NCBI GenBank assembly: GCA_947503785.1
Contig: CANNFB010000001.1
Span: 310,001 to 374,000, forward strand
Direction: 5' to 3'
From: an uncultured Campylobacterales bacterium
GTDB taxonomy: Bacteria; Campylobacterota; Campylobacteria; Campylobacterales; Arcobacteraceae
Length of the DNA stretch: 64,000 nt
This document shows, one piece after another, positions 41,599-49,928 of this stretch. Positions within the stretch are counted from its first letter, which is position 1; each line of letters begins with the position of its first letter. The notes below the pieces were generated by a model, which did not search any database, had not been told where the DNA came from, and saw only the letters and a program-made list of their open reading frames with translations. Position numbers and translations under genes: made by a program.

Positions 41599-43215
41599 TT
41601 ATCTTTCTGTAAATTTTAAAATAAAGGTTGCACCATCTTTATTATTTTCTACATTAATTTTTCCATTCATATTTTCTTCCATAATCATTTTAGACATATA
41701 AAGTCCTAATCCTGTACCTTTTCCTTGATCTTTTGTTGTGAAATATGGTTCAAATATTCTATTAATTATATCCATTGGAATTCCTCCTGCATTATCTTTA
41801 ATATATATTACTTTTTCTTCTAAAAGAATATCTATTTTTGGAAATACAATTTCACTTTCTACAAAAACATCTTTTGCATTTGCAATTAAGTTCATAATAA
41901 CATGTTGAAATTCCATTTTAAAACCCTCAACAATAAAATCTTCACCTTCAATATTTACTTCTATATTATGCTCTTTTAATTGTGCTGCTTGAATATTTAT
42001 TGTATCTTCAATTGCTCCTTGAATACTGAAAGAAACTTTTTCTTTATCTATTCTAAAAAAATTCCTAAAATCATCAATTGTTTTACTCATAAAACTTATA
42101 GTTTTTTTATTTTTACTTATGAATTCTTTTATAAAAGTTTCATCAATATCTCCATCACTATAATCATATTTTAATGATTGTATTCTAATTGTAAGTTCAT
42201 TTAGTGGTTGTCTCCATTGATGTGCAATCGCACCTATCATTTCACCCATGGCAGCAAGTTTAGTTTGATTTTGTAATATTTGAAATTGTTTAAAATTTTC
42301 TTGAGTTTTCTTTTCTACTTGTGCATGAAGTTCTTCATTCATTATTTTTAGAGTTTTAGTTTTTTCTTCTATTTTTTCTTCTAAATTTCTATTTATAAGT
42401 TGTACTTCATAGTCACTTTCTTCAAGCTCTCTATTTAAAATAGATAATTGATCATTTTTGTGCTTTAACTCTTCTTTAAGTTTAAGTTCTTCATTTATAA
42501 TATTTTTAGTATTACTTATAGCCTTGTTAAAAGTACTTGTAATAAGATCAATTTCATTATTTACTTTATATTCAAAAGGTTCTATTTTTACTAAATTTGG
42601 GCTAGCCGTTATATGATTATGTATTAATTTGATTGGATTTACTATTTTTTTAAAGATATAGTAAGAACTAATAAATAAAAGAAGAAAAATTACAACAATT
42701 GATATAAATACTTGGTACTTAATACTTTTATGAATCTTTTCTAAATATGCCAATTCCTTAGTTTTTAAATTAAAAATCATTTTATTCATTTGTATTATAA
42801 AAGAGTATAAGTGAGAAGCTTTGATTTTCACATACTCTTCTGGCAAATAACGTTCTTTTTTGATTTGAATATAATCTTTAAATAATTCTAAAATAGTACT
42901 ATTTACTTTTTCTATTCTAGAAAATTGAGATTTTTCATAATTACTTGTATTAATCATCTTTAGTTTTTTAATTACACTTGATATCTTTTCTTGTGTTAAA
43001 TACCAATTTAATGTTGAATCAACATTTAGATTAAATATACTTTCACTTGTCAAAATTTGTAGATTTAACATTAATTCATTTATTTGTATAATTTCATTTA
43101 AATTCTTTTCTATAACATTTTGCTTAGAATATGAATTATAAAAAAAATAGCCAATAACAGTTATTAATACTAATAATGATGAAAAAATAAAAAGATTAAA
43201 TGTTTTTATACTCAT
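41599..43215 (-). CDS. Membrane sensor histidine kinase
   Basis: A 538-residue kinase. Two membrane helices (about 7-26 and 168-188) bracket a helical periplasmic domain. A HAMP-like stretch and a long coiled coil (about 225-330) lead to the kinase core. Phosphoacceptor His lies in GAIAHQWRQPLNEL near 345. The ATPase domain has NLIANAKDVF, DNAGGIP and GTGLGLYMSKMI. It is directly preceded by the binding-protein gene (two-base gap), so that protein probably delivers the ligand signal, as in other SBP-kinase pairs. Likely donors to the three receiver proteins encoded downstream. Confidence 0.93.
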   Translation of the reverse strand: MSIKTFNLFIFSSLLVLITVIGYFFYNSYSKQNVIEKNLNEIIQINELMLNLQILTSESIFNLNVDSTLNWYLTQEKISSVIKKLKMINTSNYEKSQFSRIEKVNSTILELFKDYIQIKKERYLPEEYVKIKASHLYSFIIQMNKMIFNLKTKELAYLEKIHKSIKYQVFISIVVIFLLLFISSYYIFKKIVNPIKLIHNHITASPNLVKIEPFEYKVNNEIDLITSTFNKAISNTKNIINEELKLKEELKHKNDQLSILNRELEESDYEVQLINRNLEEKIEEKTKTLKIMNEELHAQVEKKTQENFKQFQILQNQTKLAAMGEMIGAIAHQWRQPLNELTIRIQSLKYDYSDGDIDETFIKEFISKNKKTISFMSKTIDDFRNFFRIDKEKVSFSIQGAIEDTINIQAAQLKEHNIEVNIEGEDFIVEGFKMEFQHVIMNLIANAKDVFVESEIVFPKIDILLEEKVIYIKDNAGGIPMDIINRIFEPYFTTKDQGKGTGLGLYMSKMIMEENMNGKINVENNKDGATFILKFTER

Positions 43216-43217
43216 TT

Positions 43218-44219
43218 TTATTCCAATACAGTTACAGCTGGGCTATCAATCTTTTTTAAAACTTCTGTATCAAAAAGTGTATTTAACTTTACAGGTTCAC
43301 CATTAACTAAATTATTGTTTTTAAGCCATTTAAATTGATTTTGAAGTACTGAAGACAGTACATAAGGAAATGTTAACTCAAATTTATTTTTTTCCAAGAT
43401 ATAGTTTGTATATTCTTCATCAAAATTAAAATAATTTTTAACAAAAACTTTGAATTCTTCTGGGTGGTCTTTTATATAATTTTGAGCTTTATATAAAGAG
43501 TTTAATAATTTAGAAGAAATAATAGGATTTTTTATATGAAATTTTTCATCAGAAACAATTAAAAAATAGAACTCAAAACCAATTGGCATAGGGAAAATAT
43601 TTACTTTTTCTTTATACTCTTTTTTTAATTTATACAGCATAGGTTCCCAAGTAAAAAGAACGTCAGCTTTATCATCTCTAAAAACATTTAGCCTTTCTTT
43701 TGGATGAATATCAACTATTTTTACATCATCTAAACTTAATTTATTATATTCTAAAAAAACTCCACTATAGTATTCAGCAGCAGTTCCTATTGTTGTACCT
43801 ATTCTTGTATTTTTCATATCTTGAGGTGTAGTTATTCCCTTAGATACATTTGCAATAGCACCATTTATATTTGCAACTGACATAGAACCAAGAATTTTAA
43901 AATTTGGATGAGTAAAACTATATTTTGAAGCTACATATTCTGCACAATTTGCATAATCTACTTCACCTTCGAGCATTCCCTTCATAGCATGATATCCGCT
44001 TGGATATTTTATCAACTCAACATCTATATTTTCTTCTTTAAAGAAACCTTTTTCTTCTGCGATTAGTGCAAGAAGTGAGGTATCTCCATTATAAATACCA
44101 AATTTAGTTTTATGAATGACATTATTATCTAATAATGTTTCTTTTTTATCATTATTAACTAAAATAAAACCTACAATACCTAATATAATTAGTGACAAAA
44201 TTACTATTTTAATTTTCAT
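43218..44219 (-). CDS. Periplasmic binding protein, NMT1/SsuA-like
   Basis: A 333-residue protein anchored or exported by an N-terminal hydrophobic segment (about 4-21, no lipobox). The rest is an ABC-type solute-binding fold of the NMT1/THI5/SsuA type: LIAEEKGFFKEENIDVELIKYPSG near 52-75, GEVDYANCAEYVASKY near 90 and GTTIGTAAEYYSGVFLEY near 141. No transporter permease or ATPase gene is next to it. Instead it opens a sensory operon, so it may serve as a sensor rather than in uptake. The ligand (pyrimidine, sulfonate or other) cannot be told. Confidence 0.85.
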   Translation of the reverse strand: MKIKIVILSLIILGIVGFILVNNDKKETLLDNNVIHKTKFGIYNGDTSLLALIAEEKGFFKEENIDVELIKYPSGYHAMKGMLEGEVDYANCAEYVASKYSFTHPNFKILGSMSVANINGAIANVSKGITTPQDMKNTRIGTTIGTAAEYYSGVFLEYNKLSLDDVKIVDIHPKERLNVFRDDKADVLFTWEPMLYKLKKEYKEKVNIFPMPIGFEFYFLIVSDEKFHIKNPIISSKLLNSLYKAQNYIKDHPEEFKVFVKNYFNFDEEYTNYILEKNKFELTFPYVLSSVLQNQFKWLKNNNLVNGEPVKLNTLFDTEVLKKIDSPAVTVLE

Positions 44220-44353
44220 AATAAGCCTTTGTATCTTTATATATACATTAAAACATAATAAATCTTTTACTTAGCTAATTTAAAGAGAAAATAATTATTT
44301 TATTTTAATTATTATTTTCTCTTAATTATTTTTCATTAATATTTATATTTAAT

Positions 44354-45121
44354 CTAAATTATCTTTTCCTGACCAATTCTATATAGGGCAAAATCATACT
44401 TAATTGGGTCAGTATTATCAAACTCTTTTAACTTCTGAGTAATCAATAACGCCGATTTTAAATCATAAGTTTTTCTTGTTAGCAGTCCTAGTTTTTTTGA
44501 AACATTAAAAGTATGAGTATCTAAAGGCAATATTAAGTCTTTTTTATCAATTCCACTCCATAATCCTAAATCAAGTTCATCTGAACGTACCATCCAACGT
44601 AAGAACATATTCCATCTTTTATATGGTGCATTTCCTATTTCTTTTATCTTTCCTTCTTTATCCCTTTTTAGTGGACTTGAAACTAAAAATGTAAAACCTT
44701 GAGATTTGTAATTTGCAACTTCATGGATTTTACTTATTACAAAATCTAAACCTTCTAAAGTAGAATTGCTTTTAGAATATCCTTCTAAAAATAGTTTATT
44801 TAAACTATAAGATTGTTTTAGTTTTTTAAATGTTTTGAATACAACTTTTATATCTTCACTTGTTTGAAATCTATAATAAAAATTATCTAGTTCTTTATCT
44901 ATTTTTTCATCACTTGCATCTAATAGTGAGAAATCTAAAGTATCTAAAAACTTTACTATCATAGAAGCTTTTCCATAAGCAAAAAGAGCGCATAAAAGGA
45001 TTATATATTCATCTTTGTATCTACTTGCAACTAAGAGTGGGTCGGGTTTATCGTATGATAATTCGTGGTGTTTATTTCGTGAAGAAACTTCGTCATTTAA
45101 AAGCTTTTTTATCTTATTCAT
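44354..45121 (-). CDS. TIGR02757 family protein
   Basis: A 255-residue soluble protein of the TIGR02757 (DUF2400) family. The DPLLVASRYKDEYIILLCALFAYGKA region near 26-51, the FLVSSPLKRDKEGK stretch, the KRWNMFLRWMVRSDELDLGLWSGI segment near 167-190 and LPLDTHTFNVSKKLGLL near 199 are the family's conserved blocks. The fold is reminiscent of helix-hairpin-helix DNA glycosylases, but no function is established. It is transcribed alone, divergent from the SDR gene. Confidence 0.9.
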   Translation of the reverse strand: MNKIKKLLNDEVSSRNKHHELSYDKPDPLLVASRYKDEYIILLCALFAYGKASMIVKFLDTLDFSLLDASDEKIDKELDNFYYRFQTSEDIKVVFKTFKKLKQSYSLNKLFLEGYSKSNSTLEGLDFVISKIHEVANYKSQGFTFLVSSPLKRDKEGKIKEIGNAPYKRWNMFLRWMVRSDELDLGLWSGIDKKDLILPLDTHTFNVSKKLGLLTRKTYDLKSALLITQKLKEFDNTDPIKYDFALYRIGQEKII

Positions 45122-45140
45122 TAAGTATCCAATATTTGAT

Positions 45141-45150
45141 TTGCTATAAT
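45141..45150 (+). promoter_or_regulatory. Extended -10 promoter for the SDR gene
   Basis: TTGCTATAAT, an extended -10 box, ends 29 bases before the ATG at 45180 region (ATG at 45180-45182 is preceded by AGAGTGTTAA). It lies in the 57-base divergent gap. Confidence 0.5.
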
Positions 45151-45178
45151 ACCAACAATTAAACTAAAAGAGTGTTAA

Positions 45179-46000
45179 ATGAATAATATATTAATTACTG
45201 GATGTTCTACAGGTATAGGATTAGAAACAGCTTTGATTCTACAAAATAATGGTTTTAAAGTATATGCAAGTGCTAGAGAAGAAGAAGATGTAAAAAAGCT
45301 TCAAAATCTTGGTCTTGAAACATTTAAAATAGATGTTACAAATAAAGAAGAAATCACAAATGCTTTTGCAAGTATTTTACAAAATGATAAAAAACTAGAT
45401 GCAGTATTTAACAACGCAGGATTTGGACAACCAGGTGCTGTTGAAGATATTACAACAGAAGTTTTAAAAGAACAGTTTGAAACAAACTTTTTTGGATTAC
45501 ACGAAGTTACAATTCAAGCTATGAAAATATTTAGAAAACAAGGTTATGGAAAGATAATTCAGCATAGTTCAGTTTTAGGAATCATCTCTTTAAAATTTAG
45601 AGGTGCTTACAATGCAAGTAAATACGCAATAGAAGGTTTAAACGATACTTTAAGACAAGAAGTTATGGGTTCGAATATATTTATTAGTACCATAAATACA
45701 GGACCAGTTACCTCAGAGTTTAGAGCAAATGGCTTAAAAAACTTTAATAAAAATATAGATATGGAAAATAGCTATTTTTCCAATGTTTATAAAAAAGAAT
45801 TGAAAAAAAGACTAGAATCAAAAGAAGATAACACTCCATTTACACTTCCAGCATCTTCAGTTGCAAATGTTGTGTTTGATATTATAAATAGCAAAAAACC
45901 AAAGCCGCGATATTATGTAACAAAAGCTACACATATTTTAGGCTTCTTTAAAAGAATTTTATCTACTTCACTTATGGATAAAATTCTTAATAAAATGTAA
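45179..46000 (+). CDS. Short-chain dehydrogenase/reductase
   Basis: A 273-residue classical SDR. Cofactor loop ITGCSTGIGLETALIL (residues 5-20), NNAGFGQPG at about 79-87 and the catalytic YNASKYAIEG near 153, with Ser in QHSSVLG. The long C-terminal region (after 190) and the RGAYNASKYAIEGLNDTLRQE pattern resemble the retinol-dehydrogenase-like or YbbO-type SDRs acting on hydrophobic carbonyls. Its substrate is not evident. It is transcribed alone and shares a convergent terminator with nhaC. Confidence 0.9.
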   Translation: MNNILITGCSTGIGLETALILQNNGFKVYASAREEEDVKKLQNLGLETFKIDVTNKEEITNAFASILQNDKKLDAVFNNAGFGQPGAVEDITTEVLKEQFETNFFGLHEVTIQAMKIFRKQGYGKIIQHSSVLGIISLKFRGAYNASKYAIEGLNDTLRQEVMGSNIFISTINTGPVTSEFRANGLKNFNKNIDMENSYFSNVYKKELKKRLESKEDNTPFTLPASSVANVVFDIINSKKPKPRYYVTKATHILGFFKRILSTSLMDKILNKM

Positions 46001-46019
46001 AAAGAGAAATCCTCTTTTT
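45999..46019. terminator. Convergent bidirectional terminator
   Basis: AAAAAGAG (45999-46006) pairs perfectly with CTCTTTTT (46012-46019) across a five-base loop, between and partly within the ends of the SDR and NhaC genes. Confidence 0.75.
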
Positions 46020-47730
46020 ACGAAGCTTTGACTTTCATATATGGTTTACCATAGAATCTAATTACAAGATAAATCACTAATAAGCCAAGAGGTAAAAGGA
46101 TATAAACAGATACGCCAAATGCAGCAGGTAAATATCCAAATAAAATAGCAATAATACCTACAAAAATAGCATAAAACATTTGAGTTGAAATATGATCCAT
46201 ATGGTCACAAGAAGAAGCCATAGATGATAAAATTGAAGTATCAGAAATAGGAGAACAATGATCTCCAAAAATTGCACCAGTTAAAACAGCTCCAATATTT
46301 AATACTATATAACTATGTAAATCTGTACCTTCTAGACCTGTATTAATTCCAACAGCACTTGCAAGAGGAATTGTTAAAGGCATTAAAATTCCCATTGTTC
46401 CATACGAAGTACCAGTTGAAAATGAGATTAGAGAACCCAAGATAAAAATAATACTAGGAAGAATAAATTGAGGTGTCGAATCAGCTAAAATTGATACTAA
46501 ATAAGCAGCTGTTCCCACTTCTTTCATAACAGCACTTAATGTCCATGCAAGTATTAAAATTACAGCTGTGATTACTAAAGCTTTTGCACCAAATACCCAT
46601 GTTTCAATTGCTTCATGAATATCAAATATTTTTTGTTTTAATCCCATACCAATTGCAACAAGTGAAGATAATAAAGCAGCTTCAAAAATCACAATTGAAG
46701 CATCAGCAGAACCAAAACAATCTTTTATTGTATTAAATGAATAAGGGCTAGCCTGAGCAGCTGCGAGTACTTCACCTTTTAAAGATGATAAACCATTTAG
46801 ATAAAACCCTACAATAGCTACAACTATCAAAACAAAAATTGGAATAACTGCATTATAAATAGAGTATGTAACACCCTCTTTAGGAAGCATAAAAGAGTTC
46901 TCTTGATTCATAATACCTTTTGATTGTGGATTAGATACATTACCTGTTTCATAAGCACGAACAGCAGCTTTATGCATAGGACCAAATTCTCTTAGTGAAT
47001 AAGCTGAGAAAAAAACAAAAGCTAGCATTAGAATATTATAAAATCTGTAAGGAAGAGTTTCTACAAAAATTGCAAAAGCATTAACTTCAGGTTGTCCTAA
47101 AATTACATAGGCATCTTTTATCAATGATAACTCATATCCAACCCATGTTGAAATTAGTGCAAGTCCAGCAATAGGTGCAGCAGTAGAATCAATAATAAAA
47201 GCTAACTTTTCTCTTGAAACTTTTAATTTATCAGTAACAGGTCTCATAATTGGACCTACAATTAATGAGTTAGCATAATCATCAAAAAAGATAAAAAAAC
47301 CCATAATCCAAGTATATATTTGAGCACTTGCTGGAGTTTTAGCTCTTTTAGCTAATTTTTCTGCAATAGCACGAGGTCCACCCATTTTAGTGATAACTGC
47401 AATCATTCCACCAATTGTTAATACTTGTAATACAATCCCAGCATTCCAAGAATCCGCTAATGAACCAACCATCTTCCCTGACATATCAACAAAAGCATTA
47501 TAAAATGCAACAAAAACATTTGAACCTGTGATATTTACCATAAATGTACCAGAAAAAATACCAATAAAAAGAGAGAAGATTACATTACGTGTAATAAAAG
47601 CTAAAACTATTGCCACAAAAGGCGGGATAATGGTTAAAAAGCCATAAGTTAATGCATTGTCTTTAGCATCTGCAAGTAAAATAACTGGCAGTACTGTAAA
47701 CAATAACATTATTTTAAAAAACTTAGTCAA
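46018..47730 (-). CDS. NhaC-family Na+/H+ antiporter
   Basis: A 570-residue inner-membrane protein with about 12-13 membrane segments. It begins with a signal-like helix (1-20, ending ILLADA). Family markers are the IPPFVAIVLAFITRNVIFSLF stretch near 35-55, FFDDYANSLIVGPIMRPVTD near 149, STAAPIAGLALISTWVGYE near 186 and FGDHCSPISDTSILSSMAS near 490. NhaC-type carriers exchange Na+ for H+ or, in some members, for malate/lactate or other ions. With nhaD this is the second sodium exporter in the window. A TATAAT lies upstream at 47762-47767. Confidence 0.9.
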   Translation of the reverse strand: MTKFFKIMLLFTVLPVILLADAKDNALTYGFLTIIPPFVAIVLAFITRNVIFSLFIGIFSGTFMVNITGSNVFVAFYNAFVDMSGKMVGSLADSWNAGIVLQVLTIGGMIAVITKMGGPRAIAEKLAKRAKTPASAQIYTWIMGFFIFFDDYANSLIVGPIMRPVTDKLKVSREKLAFIIDSTAAPIAGLALISTWVGYELSLIKDAYVILGQPEVNAFAIFVETLPYRFYNILMLAFVFFSAYSLREFGPMHKAAVRAYETGNVSNPQSKGIMNQENSFMLPKEGVTYSIYNAVIPIFVLIVVAIVGFYLNGLSSLKGEVLAAAQASPYSFNTIKDCFGSADASIVIFEAALLSSLVAIGMGLKQKIFDIHEAIETWVFGAKALVITAVILILAWTLSAVMKEVGTAAYLVSILADSTPQFILPSIIFILGSLISFSTGTSYGTMGILMPLTIPLASAVGINTGLEGTDLHSYIVLNIGAVLTGAIFGDHCSPISDTSILSSMASSCDHMDHISTQMFYAIFVGIIAILFGYLPAAFGVSVYILLPLGLLVIYLVIRFYGKPYMKVKAS

Positions 47731-47761
47731 AAGAATCCTTTATATATATAAAAATTTGCAA

Positions 47762-47767
47762 ATTATA
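47762..47767 (-). promoter_or_regulatory. -10 box for the NhaC-type gene
   Basis: On the minus strand TATAAT with TTTATC about 12-17 bases upstream as a weak -35 candidate. The ATG is 32 bases downstream behind AAAGGATTC. Confidence 0.5.
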
Positions 47768-47806
47768 TCTTGATAAAGTGTATAACTTATGTATAAATAG
47801 CTATTG

Positions 47807-48442
47807 TTAATTATTTTTCATATCATTGATAAGTTTTACAACAGTTTTTCTTACTGATTTTTCAACAGCTTGTGTTAAAATATTTTTATTATTTAAAAGT
47901 ATATTTTCTTTTACAGTAGTTATTTCATCTACGGCATTTGTACTATATATTATTTGATTATCTTTATTTAATATTTCTAAATTAATAAAAACCTTCAAAT
48001 AAGCATTATCAGTAAAAAGAGAAGAATCTAAAGTATATTTAGGAACAGATAAATATATTTTATAATCACTCCCAAAAGCAACAAATTTATTCTTATAGAA
48101 GCTATCATTTTCCATTTGTCTTGAAAATTCTTGCTTGATAATATTTCCTAAAGATATATTATGTAAAGCTAAGCCTTTTTCTATATTTAAAGCTTCATCG
48201 TTTGAAATATCTGGATTTATTACAGTTCCAACATTAACACCAACATGTCTAGAAAGAGTTCCACCTAAACCAAGACCAACTGAAAATGGACTCTTTACCG
48301 TTTTTAGAGCACTTAGAATCACTACATTTTTATTTAGTGAAAATGATTTTATTTCTTTATTTATATTAATACTATTTTTAGAAGAACATGCAGTAAAAAG
48401 TAAAGCAATTGATAGAAAGATAATTTTTGATATATATTTCAT
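47807..48442 (-). CDS. Lipoprotein of unknown function
   Basis: A 211-residue lipoprotein: signal peptide with lipobox LFTAC (Cys19). The mature part begins with a Ser/Asn-rich linker and then a glycine-rich stretch (SVGLGLGGTLSRHVGVNVGT, about 54-73). A strand-helix pattern follows, and the last helix has AVEKSVRKTVVKLIND. The Gly-rich hydrophobic stretch followed by a C-terminal alpha/beta domain recalls envelope lipoproteins that insert in or organise the outer membrane, but I cannot name the family. Encoded alone between nhaC and the ABC permease. Confidence 0.75.
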   Translation of the reverse strand: MKYISKIIFLSIALLFTACSSKNSININKEIKSFSLNKNVVILSALKTVKSPFSVGLGLGGTLSRHVGVNVGTVINPDISNDEALNIEKGLALHNISLGNIIKQEFSRQMENDSFYKNKFVAFGSDYKIYLSVPKYTLDSSLFTDNAYLKVFINLEILNKDNQIIYSTNAVDEITTVKENILLNNKNILTQAVEKSVRKTVVKLINDMKNN

Positions 48443-48504
48443 GATAAGTTTCCTAATTATTTTCTCTTATAATAACATAAAGAAATAAAAATTAAAAATT
48501 TTGA

Positions 48505-49305
48505 TTATGGATTTTGAATCTCTTTTGTATTAAATTTACTTTGTAAATAATCAGAAACTTGAATAAGACAAAAAGTAATTAAAAATATCATCAAACCAGG
48601 AAAGAAACTAACCCACCAAGCAATATCAATTACACTTTTTCCATCACTAAGTAATGAACCCCAAGACATTTCAGGAGGATTTATTCCAAGACCTAAAAAT
48701 GAAAGTCCAGACTCTGCTAAAATAGAACCACCTACTCCAAATGTAAAAGAGATTAAAAATATTGGTGCTAATAATGGAGCAAAGTATTTAAAGATGATTT
48801 TCATAGTTGAAACATTTGATAGTTTTAGTATTTTTATATATGGTTTATTTCCTATTGCAAAACTTTCACTTCTAATTAGTCTTGCCATTCCCATCCAACC
48901 TGTGATTGAAATTACAATTATTAAAATAACAGACGATGCTTGAATATATGAAACCAAAGCTAAAAGTAAAAAGAAAGTAGGAAAAGTTAAAAATAAATCA
49001 ATTGTAATAGTAATTGTTTTATCAATATTACCTTTGAAATATCCCGCATTTATTCCAATAAACAAACCAATTAGTGAAGATATACTTGCTGCTAAAAAAC
49101 CAATAATAAGGGAAGTTTGTCCACCTTGAAGTATTCGAGCAAGTACATCTCGTCCTAATCTATCTGTACCAAATAGATGTTGAAAAGATGGACTTTCAAG
49201 AATTTTTAAAGGATTTAATTCATAAGCAGAAGTAGTGTAAAAAAATGGCAATAAAAAGACTAATCCAATTAATGAAATTAATAAATATACTGCAAATTTA
49301 AACAT
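48505..49305 (-). CDS. ABC transporter permease, DppC/OppC type
   Basis: A 266-residue inner-membrane permease with about six helices. HLFGTDRLGRDVLARILQGG (about 44-63) is the conserved start of the peptide/nickel DppC-type permeases, and AESGLSFLGLGINPPEMSWG near 208-227 is the EAA-like loop contacting the ATPase. No partner permease, ATPase or binding-protein gene is next to it; it follows rsmD by nine bases. The partner genes must be elsewhere. Substrate probably a peptide or peptide-like compound. Confidence 0.9.
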   Translation of the reverse strand: MFKFAVYLLISLIGLVFLLPFFYTTSAYELNPLKILESPSFQHLFGTDRLGRDVLARILQGGQTSLIIGFLAASISSLIGLFIGINAGYFKGNIDKTITITIDLFLTFPTFFLLLALVSYIQASSVILIIVISITGWMGMARLIRSESFAIGNKPYIKILKLSNVSTMKIIFKYFAPLLAPIFLISFTFGVGGSILAESGLSFLGLGINPPEMSWGSLLSDGKSVIDIAWWVSFFPGLMIFLITFCLIQVSDYLQSKFNTKEIQNP

Positions 49306-49314
49306 TTTAACTAC

Positions 49315-49905
49315 TTATAAATATTTATAATATGATAAAGAACTTTTTCCAAACTTTTTAGTCTTAGATAAAGAAAACTTACCAAGAGTTTTTGGTATTT
49401 CTAAAGTTGATACATGTTCAACGATAATCATAAAAATATTTTCATTTTCGATTTCTTCAATCATTTTAAATGATTTATCATAAATATCTTCCATTCCATC
49501 TCTAAAGTCAAATGGTGGGTCAATATAAAGTATAACTTCATCATTTGAATTCTTTACAGATGAAAGTATATTAGGTGTTTGTATAAAAGTATCACCCAAC
49601 ATAGTTTCACATTTATTCATATCAATTGCTCTACAATTTTTGATAAGAATACTATATGAACTTTTATTTAGTTCTACAAAATATGCTCTTTTTGCATCTC
49701 TTGAAACTGCTTCAAGTCCAATAGAACCTGAACCTGCGAAGGCTTCTATAAATATTTTATCAATTATATCAAACTGTAAAACATTAAATAGTGACTCTTT
49801 TAGTCTTGACTTTGAACTTCTTGTAACATCTAATGAAGGTAAAGCTATAGTTTTACCTTTATATTTACCTGCTATTATTTTTGTTGTTGGTGTATTTATT
49901 TTCAT
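49315..49905 (-). CDS. rsmD: 16S rRNA m2G966 methyltransferase
   Basis: A 196-residue SAM-dependent methyltransferase that methylates G966 of 16S rRNA. It starts with IIAGKYKGKTIALPS near 10-24. FAGSGSIGLEAVSR near 58-71 is the SAM loop, and YIDPPFDF near 127 is the catalytic DPPF/Y motif for exocyclic amines. The N-terminal R(T/S)S...K..LFN pattern (RSSKSRLKESLFNVL) is conserved in RsmD. Encoded between rny and the permease, 23 and 9 bases apart. Confidence 0.93.
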   Translation of the reverse strand: MKINTPTTKIIAGKYKGKTIALPSLDVTRSSKSRLKESLFNVLQFDIIDKIFIEAFAGSGSIGLEAVSRDAKRAYFVELNKSSYSILIKNCRAIDMNKCETMLGDTFIQTPNILSSVKNSNDEVILYIDPPFDFRDGMEDIYDKSFKMIEEIENENIFMIIVEHVSTLEIPKTLGKFSLSKTKKFGKSSLSYYKYL

Positions 49906-49928
49906 TTTTCTCTTATATCTTTTATTTA

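Noticed and set aside
48135-48488. Plus-strand frame of 117 codons over the lipoprotein gene
   Set aside because: Antisense to a gene with a proper lipobox. Its composition follows from the opposite strand and it has no motif.
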